Source: Macrosoma leucophasiata
Lineage: Eukaryota > Arthropoda > Insecta > Lepidoptera > Hedylidae
DNA: 64,000 nt
Assembly (NCBI GenBank): GCA_036365455.1
Contig: JAWQUS010000030.1
Location: 124,001 to 188,000, forward strand
Reading direction: 5' to 3'
A program made the position numbers and the translations under genes. Positions 42,807-53,682 of this stretch are shown in pieces (position 1 is the first letter of the stretch; every line of letters begins with the position of its first letter). The notes beneath the pieces were generated by a model that was given only the letters and a program-made list of their open reading frames with translations, did no database searches and was not told where the DNA came from.

Positions 42807-44082
42807 ACTCTCTAGTCCTAAGATATTGTGTCTATATGTCTTTAAATATCACAAATAATCAGCAGTGGCTTAATGAGAACAAGTTTTCCTACAATAATAT
42901 TACGATATAATCGCTCCGCACACAAAGTGATCGACGTAAAAAGCGAATAAGTTATTCATGGATGTTTTTCCTAAGTTCTCGTTTGTCAGCCAGCAGAGCG
43001 TGAAACTTCCAAAGGATCTTAATAGATTAAATGAGATCTAAATAACTTAACATCCCTTCACAACTTCGCCAATTGAAATTGCGTGGGGCCGGATCATAAG
43101 AAATTTCCTTTGATTTTTTTATTTATGTAAACTTGGATTAGAGGGTCAAAGCCTTTTTTGGACGGATCAGGTTGCTTGATTGACGGAGAATAAATATTGT
43201 TTTTATGTTGGAATAATTTTACTTTGTATCTTCTTTGTTTTTAGGGTTCCGTAGTAAAACGGCATAAACCTTATAGATTCGTCATGTTTGTCTGTCCGTC
43301 TGTATGTCACTTTACTCCAAAATTATTATGGCTTCATACTCAAAACTCAGCAGAATTATGTATTTCATGAACCACGTTAATTTTTATTTTAAATAAATGG
43401 AATAAATAATTATAGCATAATTGGAACTAGAACTAAATGTAGCAAGTCCTACATTATGAATCTTCAGTGAGCTATTCTGCAGAAAAGTGGAAATGTGTTT
43501 TTAAGTAATAATATAGGTACTCTTTTTCCGTTTATAAACGGATCTAGTGCTGAAACATCATAAAGATATACTATAATATCAAGATTTAAGTTAACATTAA
43601 AATTAAAGTTTGATCAATACTTTAATTTTAATGATTTCTTTTGTTATTAATTTGTGCAGCATATTCTTTGCAAAACTGTGCATCAGTAGTGAGTATGTGA
43701 GTGTGTGAGTGGACAAGCACCGGCAAGCATTGAGCTTGGCGCAGGTATGCGGAACGCAACGCGACGTGGACGGCAAAGGCATGTCATTCAGAATGTAGGT
43801 TAGACTGGCTCTTCCTCAGCGAGCATTTCTGTAGAAAACTAGAAATATGTTCTTAAATATACTCCTTTACCGTTTATAAAAGGATCCGGTGCTGCTATTG
43901 TAAATACTGATTCAAAATATTTTGTGATTATTTTAGAATAAGTATCAAACACTATTTTCTTCTATTTAATTACCGAATTACCAGTTATTTTTTTATATAT
44001 GGTGACGGAACTTTAGAAACAAACCGGGTAGATTACCCCAGTGTGACATTGCCACTAGGTTGTGACTGCTAGTCTGAGGAGA
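42807..44082. other. Unassigned region with a local duplication
   Basis: 43235-43330 is a family G-like fragment (GGGTTCCGTAGTAAAACGGC). 43438-43560 and 43782-43900 are diverged direct duplicates sharing CCGTTTATAAA and GGATC-GGTGCTG. No gene recognised. Confidence 0.5.
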
Positions 44083-44216
44083 TGTCAATAGGCTCGCCAT
44101 CTGTTACATGGGCCAAAACGTGACCGGCGAATCGTGCGTGTTTGCATGTATGATTGAATGTATGCATTTACCTCTCTCTGCCTACCCCATCGGGGATTAC
44201 AGGCGTGATGTTACGT
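44083..44216 (+). repeat. SINE family B, 3' half
   Basis: GGAGATGTCAATAGGCTCGC, TTACATGGGCCAAAACGTGA and TACCCCATCGGGGATTACAG match the full copy; it ends next to the poly(T) of the LINE. Confidence 0.5.
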
Positions 44217-44219
44217 AAT

Positions 44220-45070
44220 ATTTTTTTTTTTTTTTTTTTTTTTTATGTCTGAAGGTTGACAGACAAGCAAACGGGCCACCTGATGGAAAGTGGTCACCGT
44301 CGCCTATGAACATTTGCAACACCAGGGGAGTTGCCAACGCGCTGTCAGCCCTGAAGGACTCTTTTGACGCCATTTTTGAAGAACCCCATATTGTAGCACC
44401 TAGGGAACACCTCAGAGGGAAGTTCGTTCCACAATTTACACGTTCTGGGCAGGAACGAACGTGAAAACCGCACCGTTGAGCACTGCCAGGTGTCCAGTCG
44501 GTGTGGGTGGAACTTCTCTCTTCGGCGGGTAGTACGGTGTAGGAAAAGAGACGGTGGCACCATGTCAAACAGTTCCGCAGAGCACTCACCATTGTAGAGA
44601 CGGTACAACACGCACAGACTCCCAATGTCTCTGCGCAGGCTCAGATGTTCGAGCCTGTCGGTAAGTCCTGGATCGTTAACAATACGAACGGCGCGTTTTT
44701 GTAGGGAGTCAAGTGGACCAAGCTGGTATTTGGGGGCTCCCGCCCACAAATGAGAGCAGTATTCCAGATGGGGCCGCACTTGGGCCTTATAAAGCTGTAG
44801 TAGCTGCCCCGATGTGAAATACTGCCTCGCTTTGTTAAGCACCCCCAACTTTTTGGATGCCAACTTGGTCTTACACTCAATGTGACTCCCGAATTGCACT
44901 TCGTTCGATATGTCAACGCCCAGGATACCGATACTCTTATCAACGGCGAGCGGAATGCCCTGGAACTGTGGTGCTACAATGAATGGGGTTTTTTTTGCGG
45001 TGAACGCGCAGACTTGTGTCTTCGAGGGGTTAAACTGTACTAAATTAAGTCGACCCCAATCCGAGTATGA
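44220..45070 (-). mobile_element. 5'-truncated non-LTR retrotransposon (Jockey/CR1-type RT end)
   Basis: Minus strand from about 45060 to 44345 encodes the end of a reverse transcriptase and its thumb: NPSKTQVCAFT, GILGVDIS, KLGVLNKARQYFT, YKAQVRPHLEYCSHLWAG, PRTCKLWNELPS. Poly(A) on that strand appears as T at 44221-44243. The endonuclease and RT core are missing. The frame is open across the piece, so it is fairly young. A related, more broken piece lies at 61120-61720. Confidence 0.5.
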
Positions 45071-45126
45071 TGATACATTTTCAATTAACAAAAAACAAAA
45101 TATCAATTCGTCGTGTAGGTATATAT

Positions 45127-45355
45127 TTCTTTGTTTTATATTATTTTGCATTAACACATGCTTGTGAAATATATTTTATTTAAAGAAAAATGGAAAGAAA
45201 AATTTGATTTCAGGCGAGACTTGAACTCGCGGCCTACTGAGAATCTAGTCCAGCCGCTCTTCCAATTGAGCTACTGAAGTCCTGCCCGATTTGTCAAATC
45301 TTTCCTTCACATTTATTGGATTGCTTTATGGTAGCAGCAGCGCCATCTAATATAC
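45127..45355 (-). mobile_element. tRNA-like repeat family D, copy 3 (reverse)
   Basis: Core 45205-45281 on the minus strand. It shares diagnostic bases with copy 4 (AATAAATGTG, CAGGACTTCAG) that copies 1 and 2 lack, so it is the close sister of the adjoining copy. Confidence 0.5.
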
Positions 45356-45361
45356 GCCATC

Positions 45362-45640
45362 AATTATTAAGGGTAAAAGCGACTTCTTTACGATATTCAA
45401 TAAACTACAAAGTCTATTATATCGGTTGCCTAACTAGCATAGTTGGCAATAGATGGCGCTGCTGCTACCATAAAGCAATGCAATAAATGTGAAGGAAAGA
45501 TTTGACAAATCGGGCAGGACTTCAGTAGCTCAATTGGAAGAGCGGCTGGACTAGATTCCCAGTAGGCCGCGAGTTCGAGTCTCGCCTGAAGTCAAATTTT
45601 TCTTTCCATTTTTCTTTAAATAAAATATATATTTCCTTGT
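45362..45640 (+). mobile_element. tRNA-like repeat family D, copy 4
   Basis: Core 45518-45593, 76 bases, with fully paired acceptor ends GACTTCA/TGAAGTC. With copy 3 it forms an inverted repeat with arms 45171-45348 and 45451-45630. Confidence 0.5.
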
Positions 45641-46216
45641 TATGTATATATTCTTTAGGTACTGCCTAGTCCGATTTTCATGATTATTTTCCTTTTTTTA
45701 ATTGTAATTATATACCACCTATTACCTTACCTAAATAATATTTACATAATACAAAGTTAAATAAAACTAAACTAAAAACAACATGCGTCTAAAATTTTTT
45801 TTTATCGATAATGTATACCTCCGAATTTGTCCCATTTTAGTATAACTATAAAAGCACCTAGGAGATTACGAATATCAAGGATGATTGCAGATTCACGAAG
45901 CACGGTATATTTTGAAGTTAGTTCCACTTGATTTAAAAAAATAGAATCCAGCTCGAAGATTAAAAAAATGGAGTGGATTGGTGTTTCATCAGCAACGTTT
46001 TATGTGATCACTGGTTTTGTTATTGGTTCTGTTGAAATGTAAGCTTTTCAGTTTCTCTTTTTGGTGGTTTATTTTTTTGTGCAAAAGTTACATATCATAT
46101 TAAGTCTATGAAAGACGTAACTTAAAAGCAATAAGGTAAAAATATCCAGCTGTCTTAATCAATATGATCATGATTGTCGGTACTGTTGTGTGCAAAGCAA
46201 AGCTATTCACATCGTT
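45641..46216. other. Unassigned spacer
   Basis: AT-rich; nothing recognised. Confidence 0.5.
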
Positions 46217-46335
46217 TGAAATAAAACTATTTTTACGGATTTATCTCGCGTATATTAAACTAAAATAATTTTTAAAAACAACCCGACGTTTCAGTCGCTT
46301 TACAGCTACCGTGGTCCCGGGCAGACTAAGGTGAC
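46217..46335 (+). repeat. Interspersed repeat family H, copy 2
   Basis: GAAATAAAACTATTTTTACGG, then TCTCGCGT and CCGACGTTTCAGTCGCTTTA. The best-preserved copy of this family in the window. Confidence 0.5.
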
Positions 46336-46866
46336 ATTTGTCTGAAAGCAGTTTGAAAAATGATTATATGCAGGTACCTCCATCATTTTTGTAAACCGAA
46401 GCGTTAAGTTTTTGCTTTAATCCTAGCATTTCGGATCAACGCAAAAAATTTACATCGATTCATTCAAAAGATTCTACGATATTGTAAATTTTAATGTAAG
46501 TCAGGCCTTAAATGAAAATATATATAAGAAGAAAATATCTCCCATCTTTCACAAGACAAAAAGATGTATTTCGTTATATTGTATACCCCACAGCCATAAT
46601 TTTGTTAAGCTTAGTACCGCAGGGCATGTTGATCCGCCCAAATAAATATTCCGACAGTACGTTGGCTACTAACCTCAATTAGCTTCGAGCAAAATGCCAC
46701 GAAGTGTCTTGAAAACCTTTGCTTTAAACAGAAAACCTTCTGGATTAAAGTTTGTAGATTTTGATGTACGGTTCTATAATTTTTATCACAAAGGCAAAGT
46801 AACTTATGGCACAGGGGTGGCATCCCCATTTGGATTTCTGATTTTTGTGTAGATATTTAGTATGTA
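46336..46866. other. Unassigned spacer
   Basis: No gene; 46783-46870 has weak similarity to reversed family A. Confidence 0.5.
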
Positions 46867-47255
46867 GATAACCGCCGCGTCACGGCGAATGTCATTTGCG
46901 TCTCTTTCCCACTCCCTCCTTCTTCCTTCCTAGTAGTTAATCCTAATAATGCAGAACTTTTTTGAACTTAAAATTATCTAAATCGGTCCAGTAATCCAAG
47001 TTTTAGTGAGACCAACAAATGTCATTTTTATGCAATAAGATTCTAACAATTGATTACTAAACTTGTCACAATAAGTCCAACCAAATCAATGGAAATTTTC
47101 CTCACCTACAAATCTACTTTATTGGTCCCATTTTGATTCGATTCCATCCGCTGACCCTTCATCGTCATTGTAATCCGCGCGCGTCACGTCGTCTGACTAA
47201 ATAACGTCACGTTCCTTTTATTGGCCTTTCTCTCCCACTCCCTACGTCTACCTTT
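46867..47255 (+). repeat. Local duplication (47.1 kb) with partial third copy
   Basis: 47055-47255 matches 48705-48905: CACCTACAAATCTA, TTTTGATTCG, CGCGCGCGTCACGTCGTCTG, TCTCCCACTCC. 46867-46930 repeats just the CCGCCGCGTCACG ... CCCACTCCCTCC part. Nature unknown. Confidence 0.5.
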
Positions 47256-47339
47256 CTCCATAATTACTGTAACTGTCATAATGATGACTGGTGGCTCAAT
47301 ATAGTTATAACCTAATAGACCTAATTGGGCAAAAAGAAG

Positions 47340-47448
47340 GCGTCGAGACGTGACGACCCCAGCGCCCTCTAGTGAAGGAGATTTTTTTTCGCTAGTGCAG
47401 TCAGTCAACCGAACAATGGCGATCAAAGCATTCCAATATGTAGTAAAT
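47340..47448 (+). repeat. SINE-like family C, 5' fragment
   Basis: GACGTGACGACCCCAGCGCC, then CAGTCAGTCAACCGAACAATG. Joined to unrelated AT-rich sequence. Confidence 0.5.
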
Positions 47449-47569
47449 ATTTATTTAATTTTTGTTTATTTCAACACAACAAATCGCGACATTGCAAATC
47501 GCAACAGGCAACAAAATAAATGTAAAACTTTAAGTAAAACAAAGAACACCATATAAATATATACCTTAT

Positions 47570-48111
47570 AATTTCTGCAAGAGCCATACACTCGGGGGTG
47601 GAAGTGTCTAAAGGCATAATAGCGGGGAAGCCCGCTCCGAGCTCGAGATTACTCGCTCGTGATGGTGAAACCGGGGCCACACCTCTCGACACCCCCAGCC
47701 TCTCTCAACAGTGTTGCCCCCCGTCGACCATCGGGTTGGCTGTTTGGGGGGCCCACCAAGGAGAGGCGAGTCATCACCTGCCTAAAGTAGGATTCGATAA
47801 TGTGAGATGTTGAATATAGGCAGGTGCCGGATCTCACTCCATAGGCCCAGCCAGCTAGTCCCCCCAGTTCACCCACATAGCCCAAAGTTTGGCGAATCAC
47901 TTATCATTACAATAGTCCCATTATATTCTGCGGGGTCTGTCTGTGCCTGTATTAACTATTGATGCAGTCAGCGAGAGGTCCCGCCGAACATAACCCATTA
48001 CAAAGTAGATCAAAATTCTCGAAAGGGCCTCTACGTGTTGGACCCCCCATGTCCCCGCGCAAGCCTGACAAAGGTCCGGGGTTCAAATTGGACCCCGTGC
48101 TGACGAGAGAC
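47570..48111 (-). repeat. Element J, copy 2
   Basis: Inverted and nearly identical to 13524-14067. It lacks the 249-base ATT-tailed extension of copy 1. Confidence 0.5.
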
Positions 48112-48146
48112 ATATTAATAATATTAATAACACTATGATCTAACAC

Positions 48147-48491
48147 GGACACATACCTATGAACAAATTTGCTTTTTTGATGAAAATTAAAAACTCACCA
48201 AATTGTACTGAGTGTGAGACCGTGGAAGATGCCTGTCATGTAATGGTGGAGTGTGTCCGGGTCGAAGCCGAGAGGAATGCAATGATGCAGGAGGTAAGTG
48301 TTAACTTACACGAATTAGGTACTTGTAACAGTATTTTAGCCCATCCTCAATCAAAGGAGGCAAGAATGCTGTACAAGTTAGTGCAGTTAGTTTTTAAGCG
48401 TAGAAATTAAGAATATGAATGTAACTATGGGGGTGGCATAGTCATTGTTGACCAAACCCTCTTTTATAGCAATAAAGATTAAAAAAAAAAA
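48147..48491 (+). mobile_element. 5'-truncated LINE of the RNase-H group, 12-bp target duplication
   Basis: Flanked by ATGATCTAACAC at 48135-48146 and 48492-48503. It encodes the last 80 residues of an ORF2 (MNKFAFLMK, CTECETVEDACH, NSILAHPQS) related to the end of the 24353-28050 ORF2, followed by a 3' UTR with AATAAAG and poly(A). A clean, recent-looking insertion from a sister family. Confidence 0.5.
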
Positions 48492-48704
48492 ATGATCTAA
48501 CACTACTTATCATGTGATTACGGCGACGTGATGCGCGGTTTTTCTGCAGGCAGCTGTCCCCAGAACTTCCGAAATAAGACTCCTTGCGGCCAGAACTCCT
48601 CCTGATGGGTAGCAGCGTCCCGGGATCCCCGGCTTCTGTAATATTTTATATTGTTACCTATTTCTGGTGGTTAAATTTCAAAGTACTGACTTATAACAAT
48701 AAAA

Positions 48705-48905
48705 TACTAAACTTGACATAATAAATCCAGCCGCAACCCTCCACACCTACAAATCTATCCTGTTTGTCTCGTTTTGATTCGGTCCCGTCCGCTGCCACTG
48801 CAGCGCCATTGTAATTCCGCGCGCGTCACGTCGTCTGACGAGATAACCGCCGCGTCACGATCCTCTTTATATGCCTCTCTCTCCCACTCCATCTCTCTCC
48901 CTCCC
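48705..48905 (+). repeat. Local duplication (48.7 kb)
   Basis: Partner of 47055-47255; the transposons at 47.3-48.5 kb lie between the two units. Confidence 0.5.
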
Positions 48906-49195
48906 CCTTCACGTTTAGGCCAGTCGCATCGCTAGTGGAATATTAAGCTGGTTTATTCTATTATATCTGTCCGCGTTTGATCCACTGCCAAATAAAGTGG
49001 AGTCGGTTACACTGTGGATTAAATTGCGGCTGCTTGAGATGTTTTAAAGCAAGTATTGGATTTTTTGTAGTTTAATTTTGCTGCGTTCAATTAAAATAAT
49101 TAGTACGAAATGCTATTTACACAGCTTACCACGTGTAACGTAGATGCAATATTTTTAAACATGTTTCAAAGTAATGGGGAAGAATATAATATCAA

Positions 49196-49503
49196 CTGCC
49201 TCGGTAGCCTAGTGGTAGCAGGCCACTACTACTACGCTGAGGTCCTGGGTTCGATTCCCGGGTAGGGGGTTATCAGAGATAATGGTGAAAAAGCCTTTAT
49301 CTCTGGTTCTATTGGGATTTTTCCATTTTCTGGAAATTTCCCAGTACCTCAAAGTTTGGTAATGTGCCCGGAGATGTCAGCAGGCTCGCCACCTGTTACA
49401 TGGGCCAAAACGTAACCGGCGAATCGTGGGTGTTTGCATGTATGCTTGAATGCATGCATTTACCTCTGCCTACCCCTTCGGGGATTACAGGCGTGAAGTT
49501 ACG
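49196..49503 (+). mobile_element. tRNA-derived SINE, family B, full copy with target duplication
   Basis: Flanked by TATAATATCAA at 49185-49195 and 49504-49514. A box TAGCCTAGTGG at 49205-49215, B box GGTTCGATTCC at 49248-49258, a family-specific body, and a TACCCCTTCGGGG terminus. A complete, young-looking pol III SINE and the reference for this family. Confidence 0.5.
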
Positions 49504-49514
49504 TATAATATCAA

Positions 49515-51616
49515 AAATGTTCCGAATAAAACATTTTGTTGAAAGGATCCTAAACATATATTTTACATATAATATTTATAGAAGGAAGTTATTCATAGTA
49601 TTAGGTAAAAATCACCAATATTTTTTTTACTTACGGATCAAAAATTGCAACAAAAAAATAAGCTAATTAGCATTATAATTAAAGACCACATGAGAACCTA
49701 CAAAAAGTCTATAGTATTTTAGGTTACCTACAATATCTCTCAATTTTACACGGAACTCTGTAAATGCGGGCCCGCCTTGTACTTGGCTCGATTTTTCGTT
49801 TCATTATAACAGTTCTTCGCAATGTATGACACTAGTTATAGAAGAACATCTGCTCAATAGATTAAATCTACCCACTTTTGGTCCACTAAATAAATAAATT
49901 TCTTATAAAAGCCTGCAATGCAATTACAGCATCACTGTAATTACTCAAGGTGTTACCTTTGTTTAACCCGAAATTTACAGACGTAATGTGGAAACAAACA
50001 TCTGTAGGGCAGACAAATATGTGTCCTGGTGCGTGGATCGAACCCGCGACCCTTCAAACAGTCATCTCACACCGCTGCTGGGCTAACTGGGTCGTCATAT
50101 AAAAGGATTAATGCTTGAATCGCTATTTCAAGAAAAGATGCGAAATTGAAATTAAAATGGGTAATGAAGAAGAATATAAAGTCAGTCAAATTGACCTTAC
50201 CACTTTTGGATTCTTAAATATACTTTCCTACTAGAGATATCTATAGTCACGCAGTTACTCGACCTTTGTTTAACCCGCAATTTGTAGACGTAATGCGGAG
50301 TTATATTACAGTGCGTGGGATGCTAATCATTTCCATTTAACCTTAATGAGTTTTCTTTGTCTGTTATATGTGCTTTGATAGGGTACATGACTAGCCTAAA
50401 AACATTTATCTTTATATATCATGTGAAATAAAATAGTTCATAGGAGTTTTAACTCCAACCAAGTCGAATTCCTGTTAACGGTGTGTTTGTTAACCGTATA
50501 GTAAAGAAAAAAAAAACAAAAATAAATTAAAACTAAGGTTAAAAAGTATTTTAAAAAATGTAGATTGGATGCGAAATTAAATAGTGTTTAAATAATTTTA
50601 TACAGCCCGCAGATAAAAACTGAATAAGACAAGTATTCTATGATTGTCTTGCACCAAAAGACAACAACTAATTAAACTCGGTTGCACCGTGTTCAAGAAT
50701 GTCTAGCCTTATTCAATAAACAGACGCGTCCAAATAAAAGCTTCAATGAGATTAGAGCATCAAAATAATTATTCAAGCTGCGACCTTCATTTAGCCCGCA
50801 ATTTGCAGACATAATGCGGGGTTCAATTACAGCGTAGGTGGGATATTATTAATTTCCATTGATCCCTAAATAGCCATCTTTATTCATTATACGCCAGTCA
50901 CTCATTCGTGAAATTGTGTAGAAAATTGAATTTGCCTTTAATACACGATATTGGCGTGAATTAATTAAATAAATATTCAAACTTAAAATGGCGTGGGATT
51001 ATAAGGACTCGTGGTTTTAATTTGATTTCATTGGTTGGCATGTGCCTTAGTTGTCTCTTTTTAGTGTCAATATTTATTAATATAATAATATTATTTTGTA
51101 TGTTAGTATGTTGGTATCTTCACCCGAAGTCCCATACAGGGTAAGCTGAGAACATGGAATATCTCGGTCCTTACACTCCTTCGCACTCCGTCCGTTATGA
51201 CTGGTAGAAAATCCTTAGCACAAAAACACCTAATAATTAAATACAACAAATACATGAAAATTATAGGCGATATTCAATTCTCAACTCTCGCACTTGCTTC
51301 ATAGGTTTACAATAACACATGAATGAAATGTCTTTCACTTATAATTAGTTGAATTAAAATCCCAAAACAGTGGAACCACGTTAAATGGAGAACCGCAGTA
51401 ATGCACGCGATGTCAATCTCTCCCGTGGGTCTACTAATTATTAGATGTTAACACGCTAGTACACAACCGCGACAGGACATGATATCCAAGAAGGATCTAA
51501 ATGGAATAGGTTTGTCGCAACTGATTTATGGAATCGAATTAAAATATCTTGGGCTAACGCCTCATTCAGAGTTCTCTATTTTGCTTTTTGGATTATATAC
51601 GTATCAAGTCCGTCGA
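49515..51616. other. Unassigned region with a diverged triple repeat
   Basis: Segments near 49960-49995, 50263-50310 and 50778-50826 share TTAACCCG/TTAGCCCG then CAGACGTAATG-type sequence. A family F fragment lies at 49990-50095 (minus strand, with GGATCGAACCCGCGACCC). No gene is recognised. Confidence 0.5.
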
Positions 51617-51740
51617 GAAGTGACGAGTACTATCAGTCAACGAACAATGGCGGTCAAATTATTCTAATAGGCTAGTAGTAAATGTAATAATACACATGTC
51701 ATGACAATGGTAGACAGCAGCGTCCCGCATTAAAATTATC
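51617..51740 (+). repeat. SINE-like family C, fragment
   Basis: AGTCAACGAACAATGGCGGTC and GACAGCAGCGTCCCGCATTA match family C in order. Confidence 0.5.
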
Positions 51741-51746
51741 GCCTGC

Positions 51747-52018
51747 ACTGGTGGTAAAGTTCCAGTGACAGAGCTCGAGCGCGTAGGCACCATCTCATTA
51801 CCTAATCTATCTGCCGCCAAATGATTCACTGTTCAGCACTATCGTGTGCCGGTTAGATGGTAATGTATGGCCCTGTAATAACTATTAAAGATATATCAAC
51901 TAAGGTCTCAAGGGTGGCAGGCAACGCTTTTGCACTTCGACCTCTGGTTATTTCTATAGGCTGCAGTCATCACTTAACATCCATGTCAACTACATGCTTG
52001 TTTCGTTACATAATAAAA
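51747..52018 (-). repeat. Family A, near-full copy
   Basis: ACTGGTGGTAAAGTTCCAGTG, CTATCTGCCGCCAAATG, GTGCCGGTTAGATGGTAATG and TAGGCTGCAGTCATCAC in reverse order. Confidence 0.5.
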
Positions 52019-52387
52019 ATGTCATTAATGTAACGGTATGAGAAAATATCCATAACGAAAAAAATAATTCATTATGTTACTATCCATTACAATAGACATA
52101 ATACTCGTACATTATCACTTTTTAATTAAACGCAATTAGTCACGAGCGGCCCTCTGTACTGTGCCTCTGTGGACGAAAGAAAGCCTTTACGATAACGTCT
52201 GGCGGCGTCACGCGTCATGCGCTTGTTCATTTTAATATTGTTGCGTATCAATATTACAAACTGCTGTGATTTTGTTTAATCGAAATCACCGGCGACAATC
52301 GTTCAGTCATTTTCATCGGCTTAATTATCATTTCTATTTTGGTACAACTTTTCATGGTTAAACGAAAATATATATATTCTATTAATG

Positions 52388-52566
52388 TCATGAAGTGACA
52401 AGCGGGTTAACAGTGATGGTAAGTAATACTGTAGGCTATAAAATCTAGATGAGACTAGAGATTTCAATGTAGATGCATTGCCTCTCCTGAGACCTGAGGT
52501 GTAGATGCATTGCCACTCCTGAGACCTGAGGTGTAGATGCATGCATTACCACTCCTGAGACCTGAG
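52388..52566 (+). repeat. Family A 5' part with a 32-bp triplication
   Basis: The first half of family A leads into three tandem units starting at 52468, 52500 and 52532 (TGTAGATGCAT ... GAGACCTGAG). The copy stops where family D tail sequence begins. Confidence 0.5.
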
Positions 52567-52790
52567 TCAAATTTTTCTTTCTATTTTTCTTTAAATCGTC
52601 AAATTTTATTTAAAGAAAAATGGAAAGAAAAATTTGACTTCAGGCGAGACTCGAACTCGCGGCTTGCTGGGAATCTAGTCCAGCCGCTCTTCCAATTGAG
52701 CTACTGAAGTCAAATTTTTCTTTCCATTTTTCTTTAAATAAAATATATTTCATAAGCATGTGTTAATGCGAAATAATATAAAACAATTTG
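52565..52790 (-). mobile_element. tRNA-like repeat family D, copy 5, inside a perfect inverted repeat
   Basis: The tRNA-like body (minus strand, 52643-52704) is flanked by 40-base arms 52603-52642 and 52705-52744 that are perfect reverse complements and include the acceptor-like ends. A further forward tail piece lies at 52566-52595 and the long tail at 52745-52783. Confidence 0.5.
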
Positions 52791-52995
52791 ACGAGTCAGT
52801 TGGTCCAGCGCGAGCGGTGTGTGATGGCCGTTTGAACCGAGGCTCACGGGTTCGATCCACGTACCAAGATAAATATTTGTATGGCCTACAGATATTGTTT
52901 CGGGTCTGGGTGTTTGTGCATGTGTTCCATGTGAACAACGGCACCCATACACAGGTTTGTACCTAGTGCGGGGCTGTGGGTGTAAGCGTATAAAA
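52789..52995 (+). mobile_element. SINE family F, full copy
   Basis: tRNA-like head with CAGTTGGTCCAGCGCGAGCG (A-box region) and GGGTTCGATCC at 52848-52858 (B box), then the family body with TTTCGGGTCTGGGTGTTTGTG and GGTTTGTACCTAGTGCGGGG. Confidence 0.5.
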
Positions 52996-53179
52996 GTATT
53001 CACTGATATTGTTTTGTCATTTTCGTAGGATTTCAACAATTTAGAAACTTCGTTTAATTACACTAGTTCAATGACATCAAATTTATTATCTTGTCAATGT
53101 TCGTCGAGTTGTTACTAATCCTGCCTTCATAAGGTTACTGTACCAGACTTCCTATCGATGCGTCCATAGATACGTATAC

Positions 53180-53682
53180 GGGGTGTAATCGTTAAGTGTG
53201 CACAAGCGATTATTCCGTAACTATTAAAGATATCAAAAAACTTTAAAGTAATATCGAAAGTACTTTATTTAGTGAGTAAAATCACAATAATAACTTTTTT
53301 TTAAAATAAAACGAGCAATATCCAAAATTTTACACACTTCCATACATTAGTATGAGATAATAGATAAGTTTTAGGATACAGAATCGTGTATGTCGTGCAA
53401 TTGCTCTAATTACTCCGCAAATTTTAAGGAAAGTTTATTTAGAAACTGTAAATACAACAAAGACGTCACTTCAAACATCTGCATGAATACAAAATTTTGT
53501 ATAGGAATAAAATGTATGGGAGTGTTTAATTTTTTTTTGGATATTTCTCGTTTTATTTTTAAAAAGTTATTATTGTCATTTTATTCACTAGGTAAAGTTC
53601 TTTCGATAACAGTTTCAAGTTTTTTGATATCTATAATAGTTACACTTAATACACATACACTTAATGATTACACCCTGTATAT
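53180..53682. mobile_element. Long-TIR fold-back MITE
   Basis: Arms 53181-53348 and 53518-53681 are inverted copies of each other over about 165 bases (GGGTGTAATC at the outer ends; AAATAAAACGAG inside). TATA flanks both sides, which fits a TA target site as in Tc1/mariner MITEs. The 170-base centre has no coding potential. Confidence 0.5.

Noticed and set aside
52468..52566. CRISPR-like array or minisatellite
   Set aside because: Three contiguous 32-bp units without spacers within family A; just a small tandem expansion.
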